Assembly: GCA_937136415.1 (NCBI GenBank)
Contig: CAKZOK010000140.1
Location: 1 to 64,000, forward strand
Length of the DNA: 64,000 bases
Direction of reading: 5' to 3'
Source: an uncultured Cytophagales bacterium
GTDB lineage: Bacteria; Bacteroidota; Bacteroidia; Cytophagales; Bernardetiaceae
Shown here piece by piece: positions 34,402 to 42,946 of this stretch; within the stretch, counting starts at the first letter, position 1, and every line of letters begins with the position of its first letter. The notes beneath the pieces were generated by a model. That model made no database searches. It was not told the origin of the DNA and saw nothing but the letters and a program-made list of their open reading frames with translations. The translations under genes and the position numbers were made by a program.

Positions 34402-36153
34402 TTATTTTCTTTTTACCACAATGTTTCCCAAAACAAGAATATCCATTTTGGTACGTAAAAAGCAGTTTAATGCTTCTTGTGGTGTATTTACAATTGGTTC
34501 GTTTTCATTGAAAGAAGTATTTAAAAGAAGAGGTACATCTGTTTTTTTTCTGAATGTATTAATGAGTTCATGGTAACGTGGATTTGTACTTTTACTTACA
34601 GTCTGTAAGCGTCCAGTTCCATCTACGTGTGTAACAGCAGGGATTATGTTATGTTTTTCTGCCTTGATAGGATATACTTTTTCCATAAATGGAACTTTGT
34701 CAGCATTTTCGAAATATTCTTCTACATATTCTTCTAAAATAGAAGGCGCAAAAGGACGAAAACTTTCTCTACGTTTAATTTTTTGGTTTAATAATTCTTT
34801 AGCATCTTTACGGCGTGGGTCAACTAAAATTGAACGATTTCCCAATGCTCTAGGTCCAAATTCGGCACTTCCTTGAAACCAGCCAATCACGCCAGCATTA
34901 AGGATTGAATCTACAACTATTTTGTATAATTCATCATCACTCAAAATTGAATATTGAATATTTTTTGCTATTTCTTTAGTTAATTTTTCATGTTTTAAAA
35001 TAACTTCTATTTCAAGGTCTGAATACTTACTTCCTGTATAAGCATGCCAGATAGGCTCTACTCTAGGCTTTTTGAGCTCTTGATTATAAAAAAATAAAGC
35101 TGAACCCAAAGCTGTTCCTGCATCATGTCCTGCACTCGGAATATAAACATTCTTGAAAGGAGTATTTTTCAAAATTTTGCCATTTGCAACGGAATTTTGA
35201 GCAACTCCACCAGCAACACATAAATTATCTAACCCTGTTTTTTTATGTAAATGGGTAAGAATATGAAATATAATTTTTTCAGTCATGCGCTGCACAGAAG
35301 TTGCTAAATTGATATGTTTTTGGGTTAATTTTTCATCTTTTGTGCGCATTTTTCCAAATTTCTCTATCATTTTATCAGAAAAAATAGCTTCGATAGTTGG
35401 ATATCCACTTTCCCATGCCATTGTAACACCTTCTTTTGCATGTTTAAAATAAGTAGTATTAAGCTCAAAGAGACCATTAGGCAATAGAAAAATAACATCT
35501 TCTAGTTCTTTTAAATAAGTTGGTTCTCCATAAGGGGCAAGTCCCATCACTTTATATTCATCACCATATTTATCAAATCCAAGGTATTGAGTAAAAGCAG
35601 TATAAAAAATTCCTAATGAATGAGGATAAATAACATTGTCTAAAACTACAATTTGATTTTCTTTTCCTTTTCCTGTCATAGTAGAAGTAAAATCTCCAAA
35701 ACCATCAATGGATAATAACGCTGCTTCTTCGAAAGGAGAAACAAAAAAAGCACTTGCCAAATGGCTACGATGATGTTCTATATTCTTTACTTCTCCTTTT
35801 ATTTTTGAAATAGGAATATCAAATGCACTAGATAACTCTTCTTTTATATTTGAAACTTTTCTGGAATTTGTAAAACGATTTATTAGTGTATTAAGGCTTA
35901 CCCCTTTTTTTATTGTATGAATAATTTTCTTATGTAAATTAGCTGAGGGATTACGAGAAATTGTAATATAATCTACTTCTTCAATGGAAATATTAGCTTC
36001 TTTTAAACAAAATTTGATAGCTTCAGTAGGAAAACCAGCCCAATGTTTAATGCGTCTAATACGTTCTTCTTCTGTGGCAGCAATCAATTTTCCATCTTTG
36101 AGGATACAGGCAGAAGAATCACCATGGTAGGCATTAAGTCCTAAAATATACAT
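34402..36153 (-). CDS. NodU/CmcH-family carbamoyltransferase
   Basis: A 583-aa O-carbamoyltransferase. The N-terminal YrdC/ASKHA-like domain starts ILGLNAYHGDSSACI, with EHHRSHLASAFF (metal-binding His) and SIDGFGDF. GGVAQNSVANGKI lies in the middle. The C-terminal domain has GPRALGNRSILVDPR and FRPFAPSIL. These enzymes move a carbamoyl group from carbamoyl phosphate to a sugar or antibiotic hydroxyl. There are no glycan or antibiotic genes next to it except the SDR, so the acceptor is unknown. It is full length with all family motifs. Confidence 0.93.
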   Translation of the reverse strand: MYILGLNAYHGDSSACILKDGKLIAATEEERIRRIKHWAGFPTEAIKFCLKEANISIEEVDYITISRNPSANLHKKIIHTIKKGVSLNTLINRFTNSRKVSNIKEELSSAFDIPISKIKGEVKNIEHHRSHLASAFFVSPFEEAALLSIDGFGDFTSTMTGKGKENQIVVLDNVIYPHSLGIFYTAFTQYLGFDKYGDEYKVMGLAPYGEPTYLKELEDVIFLLPNGLFELNTTYFKHAKEGVTMAWESGYPTIEAIFSDKMIEKFGKMRTKDEKLTQKHINLATSVQRMTEKIIFHILTHLHKKTGLDNLCVAGGVAQNSVANGKILKNTPFKNVYIPSAGHDAGTALGSALFFYNQELKKPRVEPIWHAYTGSKYSDLEIEVILKHEKLTKEIAKNIQYSILSDDELYKIVVDSILNAGVIGWFQGSAEFGPRALGNRSILVDPRRKDAKELLNQKIKRRESFRPFAPSILEEYVEEYFENADKVPFMEKVYPIKAEKHNIIPAVTHVDGTGRLQTVSKSTNPRYHELINTFRKKTDVPLLLNTSFNENEPIVNTPQEALNCFLRTKMDILVLGNIVVKRK

Positions 36154-36295
36154 AAATAATAAATGGGAGTAAGAATATAAAAATTATCAATTTCAAATAT
36201 ACTATTAATAAAAACGATTTCTAAAGAGTATGAAATAAAAATGGGAAATTTATTTTTTAGGGAGTTAGTTTAGAGTTTGATAATCTAGTTTTTAG

Positions 36296-36303
36296 TATCT
36301 TTG
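36296..36303 (+). promoter_or_regulatory. Possible -7 box (TATCTTTG) for gldF
   Basis: TATCTTTG fits TAnnTTTG 39 bp upstream of the gldF ATG. The nearest upstream TTTG is spaced only 16 bp away instead of 19, so the promoter is tentative. Confidence 0.35.
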
Positions 36304-36342
36304 TTTTTATAAATTTGTGATAGAAATGTTTAAGGTTCATTT

Positions 36343-37071
36343 ATGTTTAATTTGTTTTTAAAAGAAATTCGTTCTTTTTTTAGTTCTTTGATTGGTTACA
36401 TTGTACTTATTATTTTTTTGGTAGCCATGGGGCTTTTTGTATGGGTTTTTCCTCAAACAAGTATTTTAGAGTATGGTTTTGCTGATTTGTATCCTCTTTT
36501 TTCGGTTGCTCCCTATATTTTTTTGTTTTTAATTCCTGCTATTACGATGCGTTGTTTTGCAGAAGAAAAACGAGCTGGAACCATGGAGTTGCTCTTTACT
36601 CGTCCTGTTTCAGATTGGGAAATTATTTTAGGAAAATATTTTGCTTCTTGGGCATTGGTTTTATTTGCTCTTTTACCTACATTGATTTATTATTATAGTG
36701 TTTATGAATTAGGAAATCCTGTTGGCAATTTGGATAGTGCAGCTTTTGTAGGTTCTTTTATTGGGCTTATTTTGTTGGGAGCAGTTTTTACTTCAATCGG
36801 CGTTTTTGCTTCTTCACTTACTGAAAATCAAATTGTAGCTTTTATTATTGCTGTTTTTTTATGTTTCTTTTTATATGAAGGTTTTACCTCGCTTTCTGGG
36901 TTAAATGTTTGGTCGGATACAGCTTATTTTATTAGTCAATTAGGCATAGACTTTCATTATCAATCACTGAGTAAAGGCTTGATAGATTCTCGTAATTTGT
37001 TATATTTTTTCTCTCTAATTATTTTTATGCTTGGTGCGACACAAGTAGTTTTGAGTAATCGAAAATGGTAA
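36343..37071 (+). CDS. gldF: Gliding motility ABC transporter permease GldF
   Basis: A 242-aa ABC-2-type permease with six TM segments. The opening FLKEIRSFFSSLIGYIV and the block MRCFAEEKRAGTMELLFTRPVSDWEIILGKY (here quoted only by its ends) are characteristic of GldF. GldF works with the ATPase GldA and the auxiliary GldG in the inner membrane for gliding. gldG normally follows directly, but here the next 650 bp contain only a 110-codon frame and a palindrome, so the system is either split or GldG is lost. Confidence 0.93.
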   Translation: MFNLFLKEIRSFFSSLIGYIVLIIFLVAMGLFVWVFPQTSILEYGFADLYPLFSVAPYIFLFLIPAITMRCFAEEKRAGTMELLFTRPVSDWEIILGKYFASWALVLFALLPTLIYYYSVYELGNPVGNLDSAAFVGSFIGLILLGAVFTSIGVFASSLTENQIVAFIIAVFLCFFLYEGFTSLSGLNVWSDTAYFISQLGIDFHYQSLSKGLIDSRNLLYFFSLIIFMLGATQVVLSNRKW

Positions 37072-37126
37072 TATACATAGAGTTAGTAATCAAGTGTAAT
37101 CTAAAAAATAGAAGCAAATGTAAATA

Positions 37127-37459
37127 GTGTTTTATGATTTTTATTCTTTATCTCTAATTATTTTTATGTTACATTTTATTGATTATGTGTTTTTTCTGAC
37201 TACTTATAAAGAGGCAGGTTCTATCAACCGAGTTGAAGATGCGAGCTATGTAATCCAAGGTTATTTAATGGCAATGCAAGATGAAAAATTAAATGAGTTT
37301 ATGTTTGACTTTAGTACTTTTTTATGTGCCAAATTAGGGATTGCTGATAGAATTGAATGGAGTAAAGTAATTCGTTTTAATGCCCATTCTGATGCTCATT
37401 CTTTACATCTTTTTGAGAATTTTTTCAGAGATTATGTAGATAGTATTTCTTATGAATAA
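37127..37459 (+). CDS. Small hypothetical protein after gldF
   Basis: A 110-codon frame starting at GTG 37127 or at ATG 37166 (MLHFIDYVFFLTTYKEAG). The C-terminal part is acidic and reads like a real protein (GYLMAMQDEKLNEFMFDFST). An 18-nt stretch in the 5' part (37151-37168) is identical to one in the last TM of gldF (37012-37029), giving the shared residues SLIIFML, so the front of this frame may be a partial duplication of the gldF end. Family unknown; it may be a truncated gene. Confidence 0.4.
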   Translation: MFYDFYSLSLIIFMLHFIDYVFFLTTYKEAGSINRVEDASYVIQGYLMAMQDEKLNEFMFDFSTFLCAKLGIADRIEWSKVIRFNAHSDAHSLHLFENFFRDYVDSISYE

Positions 37460-37675
37460 AAAAAGCACTCACTTTATTAAACTATCATTCCCTACCCTAA
37501 AAATGAATTTTTTGGTTATTTATAAATTGCACTAATAAGTTATTAAATATAACTATTCAAATGAAATGTCAAAATTATCAAAAGTGCAATTAGTTATAAT
37601 AACAATTAATGTAAATACCGTTTTTTTTTGAATTTAGGGTGGGGAATGACAGATTAAACTAAGTGAGAGCTTTTT
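37460..37675. repeat. Long imperfect palindrome between convergent genes
   Basis: The left arm 37460-37502 (aaagcactcacttt ... tcattccctaccctaa) is inverted, with scattered mismatches, at 37632-37675 (ttagggtggggaatgac ... aagtgagagcttttt). An inner pair ATTGCACT (37526-37533) / AGTGCAAT (37583-37590) extends the symmetry. It fills the whole gap of some 218 bp. It could be an inactive MITE that doubles as a terminator. Confidence 0.65.
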
Positions 37676-37677
37676 AT

Positions 37678-38874
37678 TTATTTTTGAGCTTTGTTCCAGT
37701 TTGTTAAAATAGCATCATAGTTGGCTTTACTTATATTAGAATCCTCAAACATCCAAGCTACATTTGTTATACCTAAGGTGTTCCAATTATCTAGAGATTG
37801 ATTAAAAGCTGTAGCAGAGTTAAACATATAATTCATATTAGTTACATTTTCTGTATTCCAACTATTAAGAGGTTGATTAAAAGAACGAGCTTTAGAAAAC
37901 ATATGACTCATATCAGTTACATTTTCTGTATTCCATTTTCCAATAGGCTGGTCAAATGAAATAGCATCAGAAAACATAAATATCATATTTGTTACATTTT
38001 CTGTATTCCAATCATTAAGAGGTTGGTTAAAAGAAGAAGCAGACTTAAACATTGCTGACATACTAGTTACATTTTCTGTATTCCATTCTCCAATAGGCTG
38101 ATTAAAATATCTAGTATCTTGAAACATACGAAACATTCTCACAACATTTGAAGTGTTCCATTTTCCAATGGGTTTGTCAAATGAATAGGCATTGGAAAAC
38201 ATATAACTCATATCAGTTACATTTTCTGTATTCCATTCCCCAATAGGCTGGTCAAATGAAATAGCATCAGAAAACATTGTCGACATATTGGTTACATTTG
38301 AAGTGTTCCATTTTCCAATAGGTTGATTAAACTTTACAGCCTTATAAAACATTGAACTCATATCAGTAATATTAGAAGTGTTCCAATTGTTCATGGTTAT
38401 ATTTCCTTTTAAAAAAACGCAATGTGCAAACATATAAGACATATCTTTTACGTTTTCCAAATTGGGAATATCAGTGGCGTTATAAGTAAGATGTACGCAA
38501 TCATAAAAAGTAAATTTCATAGATTTCCATTGAATACTGCCCCATTCTTCAATACTTCTAAGTTCTTCATTTTGGTAACTATTTTTCATGTAAAAGTGAG
38601 GAAAAGTTCCAGTAATTGCTATTTCATAGATGCTATTTTTTTCTAAATTTTTAATAGTATATTTGTCTTTTTGATTTTGGGCATTACCATCTCCTACTCC
38701 TTTGTTGGTAAGGTTTTTCCAAGTAACAGAATAATTGTAATCCAGTTTAGGATTAGTAGGAATTATAATTTGCCCCTCTGTATTTTTCCAAGTAGTTCGA
38801 AATGCTTGAGAATAAACTGTGTGGGTGGTAATTAAAGAAAGAAAAAAGAGAGAAATTAGAAGTATATTTTTCAT
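37678..38874 (-). CDS. BspA-like surface protein with DUF285 repeats
   Basis: A 398-aa exported protein. Signal peptide (1-22). The N-terminal part (25-120) is a non-repeat domain. From about 135 to 385 it has ten or so 25-residue DUF285 repeats of the form WNT(S/E)NVT(D/N)MSxMFxxAxxFNQPIGK. Such repeats form an extended leucine-rich-like surface solenoid. There is no C-terminal sorting domain, so export stops at the periplasm or outer membrane unless another route exists. The repeats are nearly identical at the DNA level in parts (a recurrent gttacattttctgtattcca), suggesting recent expansion or gene conversion. Confidence 0.88.
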   Translation of the reverse strand: MKNILLISLFFLSLITTHTVYSQAFRTTWKNTEGQIIIPTNPKLDYNYSVTWKNLTNKGVGDGNAQNQKDKYTIKNLEKNSIYEIAITGTFPHFYMKNSYQNEELRSIEEWGSIQWKSMKFTFYDCVHLTYNATDIPNLENVKDMSYMFAHCVFLKGNITMNNWNTSNITDMSSMFYKAVKFNQPIGKWNTSNVTNMSTMFSDAISFDQPIGEWNTENVTDMSYMFSNAYSFDKPIGKWNTSNVVRMFRMFQDTRYFNQPIGEWNTENVTSMSAMFKSASSFNQPLNDWNTENVTNMIFMFSDAISFDQPIGKWNTENVTDMSHMFSKARSFNQPLNSWNTENVTNMNYMFNSATAFNQSLDNWNTLGITNVAWMFEDSNISKANYDAILTNWNKAQK

Positions 38875-38943
38875 AGATATTATGTTAAGGATAAGTAATA
38901 AAATTTAGGTAATTTATTTTTTATCTAATAAGATGCCAAAAAA

Positions 38944-40209
38944 TTACCCAATACAAACCTCAGTTAAATCAACCAAATACGTTTGAGCTACTCTTTGCAC
39001 ATCTTCAATAGTTACTTTTCTTAGTTTAGTGATATAGTTATTATAGTAGTCAGAGTTAAGGCTGTATAAATGAATATCTTGAATTTTGTCCATAACAGCA
39101 AAAGCAGTTGAGAGCGAACCCAAAAAGTTTCCACTCATATAATTTTTAACATTCTCTAATTCTTCTTCTGAAATAGGCTCATTTTTTAGACGTTCGATTT
39201 CTTTATAAATTTCAGCAACAGCATCTTGATAAATCTCTTTTTTTACATCAGTACCAATAAGAAAATAAGAGCCATTTTTGAAAGCTAAATCCCTTGATGA
39301 AATCCCATAAGTATATCCTTTATCTTCTCTAATATTTTGCATTAATCTTGAACCAAAATACCCTCCCAAAATCATATTCATAACCTTAAAAGGAATATAA
39401 TCAGAATGTTTTTGATTGAATAAAAGCTTTCCTATTCGAATAGAAGTTTGTACATTATCTTCAATTTCTTTATAAATTTTGCTAACCGAATTAGTTGGAT
39501 TTTGAAGCGTTTTCTTATCTTTTTTATCAGATTTTATTTCAAAACTCTCAATAAAATCAGTGATGTGTTTTTCAGAATAAGCATCAATATCACCAACTAA
39601 ATAGGCTTCAAAAGAATTTGATTGTATATTGTTTTTATAAAATTTAATTAAATCATCTCTTTCAATAGCCCTAATATTTTCTTCACTTGAGGAATTGGAA
39701 TAAGGGTGGTTTTCTTTAAATAATTCTTCTTTAATTTTAACAGTAGCCAAATACGCAGTTCTTTCTTCCTGTATTTTTAAATTCTGAACAGAACGATTCT
39801 TTAAATTATCTAATTCTGATTGAGGAAAAGTTGGCTCTTGTAATACTTCTTTTAATAAAGGCAAAAGATGTTCTAAATGCTTGCCCAACATATAAAAAGA
39901 AACAATCGTAAAATCATGACCCGAATCTATATTAATGGAAGCACCATAAAATGAAATAGTATCAGCAATTTGTTTTCCTGTCTTTGTTGTTGTGCCTTCT
40001 AATAACATTTTTGCCATAAAAGAAGCCTCTCCTATCTTTTTTTCTTGACATTTTCCTGCCTCAAATACAATTTGTAAACCCAAAACAGGTTGGTTTTTGG
40101 TAATTAATTGATGAAAAAGAATATCATTTTTGAGATTTTGCGTATTTATTTCTGGAAGTTTATGAGATTTGATGAGTTGAAAATCAGGAGCTGTCTTACG
40201 GTCAAGCAT
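38944..40209 (-). CDS. M16 peptidase family protein, non-catalytic type
   Basis: A 421-aa pitrilysin-like protein. Both halves are present: an N-terminal domain (20-200) and a C-terminal domain with VMNMILGGYFGSRLMQNIREDKGYTYG (quoted by its ends VMNMILGG and RLMQNIRE), which is the conserved partner-domain motif. The zinc-binding HxxEH motif expected near residue 60 is replaced by ASFMAKMLLEGT, so it cannot bind zinc there. Such proteins usually pair with a catalytic M16 subunit, but none is in the window. It is an orphan non-catalytic subunit by context. Confidence 0.9.
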   Translation of the reverse strand: MLDRKTAPDFQLIKSHKLPEINTQNLKNDILFHQLITKNQPVLGLQIVFEAGKCQEKKIGEASFMAKMLLEGTTTKTGKQIADTISFYGASINIDSGHDFTIVSFYMLGKHLEHLLPLLKEVLQEPTFPQSELDNLKNRSVQNLKIQEERTAYLATVKIKEELFKENHPYSNSSSEENIRAIERDDLIKFYKNNIQSNSFEAYLVGDIDAYSEKHITDFIESFEIKSDKKDKKTLQNPTNSVSKIYKEIEDNVQTSIRIGKLLFNQKHSDYIPFKVMNMILGGYFGSRLMQNIREDKGYTYGISSRDLAFKNGSYFLIGTDVKKEIYQDAVAEIYKEIERLKNEPISEEELENVKNYMSGNFLGSLSTAFAVMDKIQDIHLYSLNSDYYNNYITKLRKVTIEDVQRVAQTYLVDLTEVCIG

Positions 40210-40498
40210 AAAGTATTTTTGGTAAATGACTTATAAAAAAAGCTAATATTTTTGAGAATATTAAGCATACATAAATTTTAGATAGGCGAAAATAACCATT
40301 TTTTACTCAATCTTCTACAAGAATTTGATAAAATAATTTTTTTAGAAAAATCAAACTATTTTTATATTCTGACGTTTTAAAACTAAACTAAAGTCAAAAA
40401 ACAATTTGAAAACCAAAGTGAAAAATTAGAAATATAAAAAATAATTTTTGTATTTTTACTTTTAATCAAGCTAATTATAAAAAATAAATACAGATTCT

Positions 40499-40834
40499 AT
40501 GAAAGACATGATGAAGATGTTTGGAAAAGTACGTGAAATGCAATCCAAATTACAGGAAGTACAAGACCAACTCGTAAATATTACAGCCGAAGGAGAGGCA
40601 GGAGGAGGAATGGTAAAGGCAGTTGCTAATGGCAAAAAACAAGTTATTAAATTGGATATTGACCCAGATATTATCAAATCAGATGATAAAGAAATGTTGC
40701 AAGATTTGATAGTTGCTGCTGTAAATAAAGCATTAGAATCGGCAGAAGAAAAAAGTAAAGAACACATGCAAAAAAGTACAGAAGGAATGATGCCTAATAT
40801 TCCAGGAATGGATTTGGGTGGAATGGGAATGTAA
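40499..40834 (+). CDS. ybaB: YbaB/EbfC family nucleoid-associated protein
   Basis: A 111-aa small DNA-binding protein that dimerises into a tweezer-like shape. It has the MFGKVREMQSKLQEVQDQL helix (coiled), the strand region VKAVANGKKQVIKLDID with the family's ANG, and a closing helix ELLQDLIVAAVNKAL-like. The Gly/Met-rich tail (NIPGMDLGGMGM) is typical of Bacteroidota homologues. It is usually next to dnaX or recR, but here it stands alone upstream of the SRP RNA gene. Confidence 0.93.
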   Translation: MKDMMKMFGKVREMQSKLQEVQDQLVNITAEGEAGGGMVKAVANGKKQVIKLDIDPDIIKSDDKEMLQDLIVAAVNKALESAEEKSKEHMQKSTEGMMPNIPGMDLGGMGM

Positions 40835-40865
40835 AAAAATTGTAATCTGTAACAGATTAAGATAA

Positions 40866-40931
40866 AAGGAGAAGTGAGCAGGGCAGGGATGTCATTCATT
40901 GACGGGCTTGTACCTGTGTTTTCTCTCCTTA
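40866..40931 (+). other. Structured hairpin-rich stretch after ybaB
   Basis: The outer stem aaggagaa / ttctctcctt (two bulges) encloses cagg...cctg and a GTCA-ttcat-TGAC hairpin. GC content is well above the flanks. It could be a small RNA domain or an element remnant. It matches no family I know. Confidence 0.4.
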
Positions 40932-40945
40932 TTTTATTAGAAAAT

Positions 40946-40990
40946 AAAAAAATGGATTCTGAATTTATATTTATTCAGAATCCATTTTTT
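40946..40990. terminator. Strong terminator hairpin
   Basis: AAAAATGGATTCTGAAT (from 40946) pairs with ATTCAGAATCCATTTTT across a short AT loop, with A and T runs at the ends. It separates ybaB from the SRP RNA gene. Confidence 0.88.
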
Positions 40991-41123
40991 GTTTTGGCTT
41001 CAATTTTAGAAAAGATAATTTATTTTTTTTAAATAAGGGAAATATATAACTCAATGATTTTTAAGTAGTTATTGAAAGGATAAAAAAAAATGATAAAATA
41101 AATTGAAAAAAAGATGTTTTTTA

Positions 41124-41154
41124 CTTGCATCTCCAAAAAAAAATAGTACCTTTG
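41124..41154 (+). promoter_or_regulatory. Bacteroidota sigma-A promoter of the SRP RNA gene
   Basis: The -33 element cTTG (41124-41127), exactly 19 bp, then the -7 element TAccTTTG (41147-41154). This fits the TTTG-N19-TAnnTTTG consensus and places the start at about 41159, where the RNA's first stem begins. Confidence 0.85.
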
Positions 41155-41158
41155 CATC

Positions 41159-41246
41159 GTGGTCGGCGTGACTAGCTCCTGTTGAACTCCCCCAGGGTCG
41201 GAAGGCAGCAAGGGTAGATGGTTGAGCGGTGTATTGTCGGCTACAT
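41159..41246 (+). ncRNA. ffs: Bacterial small signal recognition particle RNA (4.5S type)
   Basis: Contains the invariant Ffh-binding loop CAGGGTCGGAAGGCAGCA (about 41193-41210). The 5' end gtggtcggcg can pair (with wobble) with the 3' end gtcggctac to close the long hairpin. It is a short form of about 88 nt without an Alu domain. With Ffh it targets membrane proteins to the Sec translocon. Ends are set by pairing and by the promoter, so each is good to a few bases. Confidence 0.95.
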
Positions 41247-41312
41247 TTTTAAAATATTGTTGGATTTGTATTAGTTCTATTTTATATAAAAACGATACAA
41301 TTCTATCCTACT

Positions 41313-41351
41313 AAAAAAGCATTTCTAATTAATTTTGGAAATGCTTTTTTT
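41313..41351 (+). terminator. Terminator downstream of SRP RNA
   Basis: AAAAAGCATTTC pairs with GAAATGCTTTTT around a roughly 12-nt loop and is followed by Ts. It is 65 bp past the RNA's end. Confidence 0.75.
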
Positions 41352-41473
41352 GTGCCTAAAATTTGTATTTCAAAAAATAGAATTAGAGTTTGTAAAAAGC
41401 CAAAAAATCAATATATTGAACATTTATTAAAAAAATAACAAAATCTTATCCTAACTTTCTTGATTCATACATT

Positions 41474-42877
41474 ATGAAAACACAAACCATAACAGAGCTA
41501 TCTGCTGTTGATATTTTAAAAGGAATAAAGAAAAATGAGTTTAAAATTTCTGAAGTTGTAGAGGCTCATATTTCAAAAATTGAAGAAATAAATCCAGACT
41601 TAAATGCAATAGCTGTTCCTTTATATGAGCAAGCAAAAGAGAAAGCTCAAAAATTAGATAATCAAAAAACTCAAAATAAAAAAATGCCTCTTTTAGGGTT
41701 ACCAGTAACAATAAAAGACCATGTGCAAGTAAAAGGAGCTATTTCTACATTTGGACTAAAAGGATTAGAAGGAAATATTAATCAAAATAATGCTACTGTT
41801 GTTCAACGCTTAGAAGATGCTGGGGCGATTGTTTTAGGAGTTAGTAATATGGCAGAGTTTGGTGGGGCATATGAAACAAATAATTTGATTTATGGAAGAA
41901 CAAATAATCCATACGACCTCAATCGTACATCTGGAGGTAGTAGTGGGGGCGAATCTGCTTTGATTGCTGCACAAGGCTCACCTTTAGGAATTGGTACAGA
42001 TGCAGGAGGAAGTATTCGTGTCCCTGCCCATTATACAGGAATTGTGGGCATAAAGCCTACTCGTGGGCGTGTTCCTCTTACAGGGATTTTGCCAGAAACA
42101 AACGGAATGATTAGCTTTTTGGCATATATTTCTCCGATGGCTCGTTATGTAGATGATGTCGAATTTGTGTATCATCAACTTATCGGAAACGACAAACAAG
42201 ACCCACGTTCTATTACATATCCACTAGAGTCAAGTCAAAAAATTGATATAAAAAATCTCAAAATTGCTTATTATACAGGACTTGAAGGAATTGCGCAAAT
42301 TGATTCGGATACCTCAACAACAATAAATAATGTTATCACTGCCTTAAAAAAAGATACTCATTCGGTAGAAGAAATCAATCCTATTTTTTTAGAAAAAGCT
42401 TTTTCTACGTGGTTTACATTATTTACTGGTGGTGCAGGAAGTGGCTCTACAAAGTTTGCATTAGAGCAGTTTTTTAATACAAAAGAATACGGTGTTGTCT
42501 TACAAAACCTTCTTGCTACAATGGATAAACCTGAAAATATAGCTTCTCTAAACGATTTTCACATGTTTTTGATGCAGTGGGATATTATTGCAAAACAAAT
42601 GAATAGAGTTTTTCAAAGTGCAGATATTATCATTTCGCCTGTTTCGACGACAGCAGCCCCTTTACACGGAGCAACTTATGATAAAATGAGTGATTTTGTT
42701 TATACACAGCTTCATAATCTTTCTGGATTACCTACTTTGGTAGTTCGTTGTGGAACTTCAAAAGAGGGATTGCCGATTGGCGTTCAGATTACGGCAAATA
42801 TGTATCGTGAAGATATTTGTTTTGCTGTTGGAAAGCATTTAGAAACAATTTTTGGAGGTTATAAAGCTCCTAAATAA
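41474..42877 (+). CDS. Amidase signature enzyme
   Basis: A 467-aa amidase. Catalytic triad intact with family spacing: Lys81 (in TIKDHV), cis-Ser156 (in TSGGSSGGES) and nucleophile Ser180 (in GTDAGGSIR). It hydrolyses amides; the substrate is not readable, and the family spans fatty amides, peptides and aryl amides. There is no gatB/gatC nearby and no signal peptide, so it is not GatA and is cytoplasmic. A second amidase (43405) lies on the opposite strand with only moderate similarity, so this is not a recent duplication. Confidence 0.93.
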   Translation: MKTQTITELSAVDILKGIKKNEFKISEVVEAHISKIEEINPDLNAIAVPLYEQAKEKAQKLDNQKTQNKKMPLLGLPVTIKDHVQVKGAISTFGLKGLEGNINQNNATVVQRLEDAGAIVLGVSNMAEFGGAYETNNLIYGRTNNPYDLNRTSGGSSGGESALIAAQGSPLGIGTDAGGSIRVPAHYTGIVGIKPTRGRVPLTGILPETNGMISFLAYISPMARYVDDVEFVYHQLIGNDKQDPRSITYPLESSQKIDIKNLKIAYYTGLEGIAQIDSDTSTTINNVITALKKDTHSVEEINPIFLEKAFSTWFTLFTGGAGSGSTKFALEQFFNTKEYGVVLQNLLATMDKPENIASLNDFHMFLMQWDIIAKQMNRVFQSADIIISPVSTTAAPLHGATYDKMSDFVYTQLHNLSGLPTLVVRCGTSKEGLPIGVQITANMYREDICFAVGKHLETIFGGYKAPK

Positions 42878-42886
42878 CAATATCAG

Positions 42887-42928
42887 TACATCTCAAAGTA
42901 TGAAAAAATATTTCTTCTTTGAGATGTA
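42887..42928. terminator. Bidirectional terminator hairpin
   Basis: TACATCTCAAAG (42887-42898) and CTTTGAGATGTA (42917-42928) are exact inverse complements, between the amidase and the convergent small gene. Confidence 0.8.
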
Positions 42929-42946
42929 TTAATAATGGTTTGAAAA

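Noticed and set aside
41474-42877. Naming the first amidase gatA
   Set aside because: No gatB or gatC is nearby, and nothing in the sequence favours Glu-tRNA(Gln) amidotransferase over other amidases.
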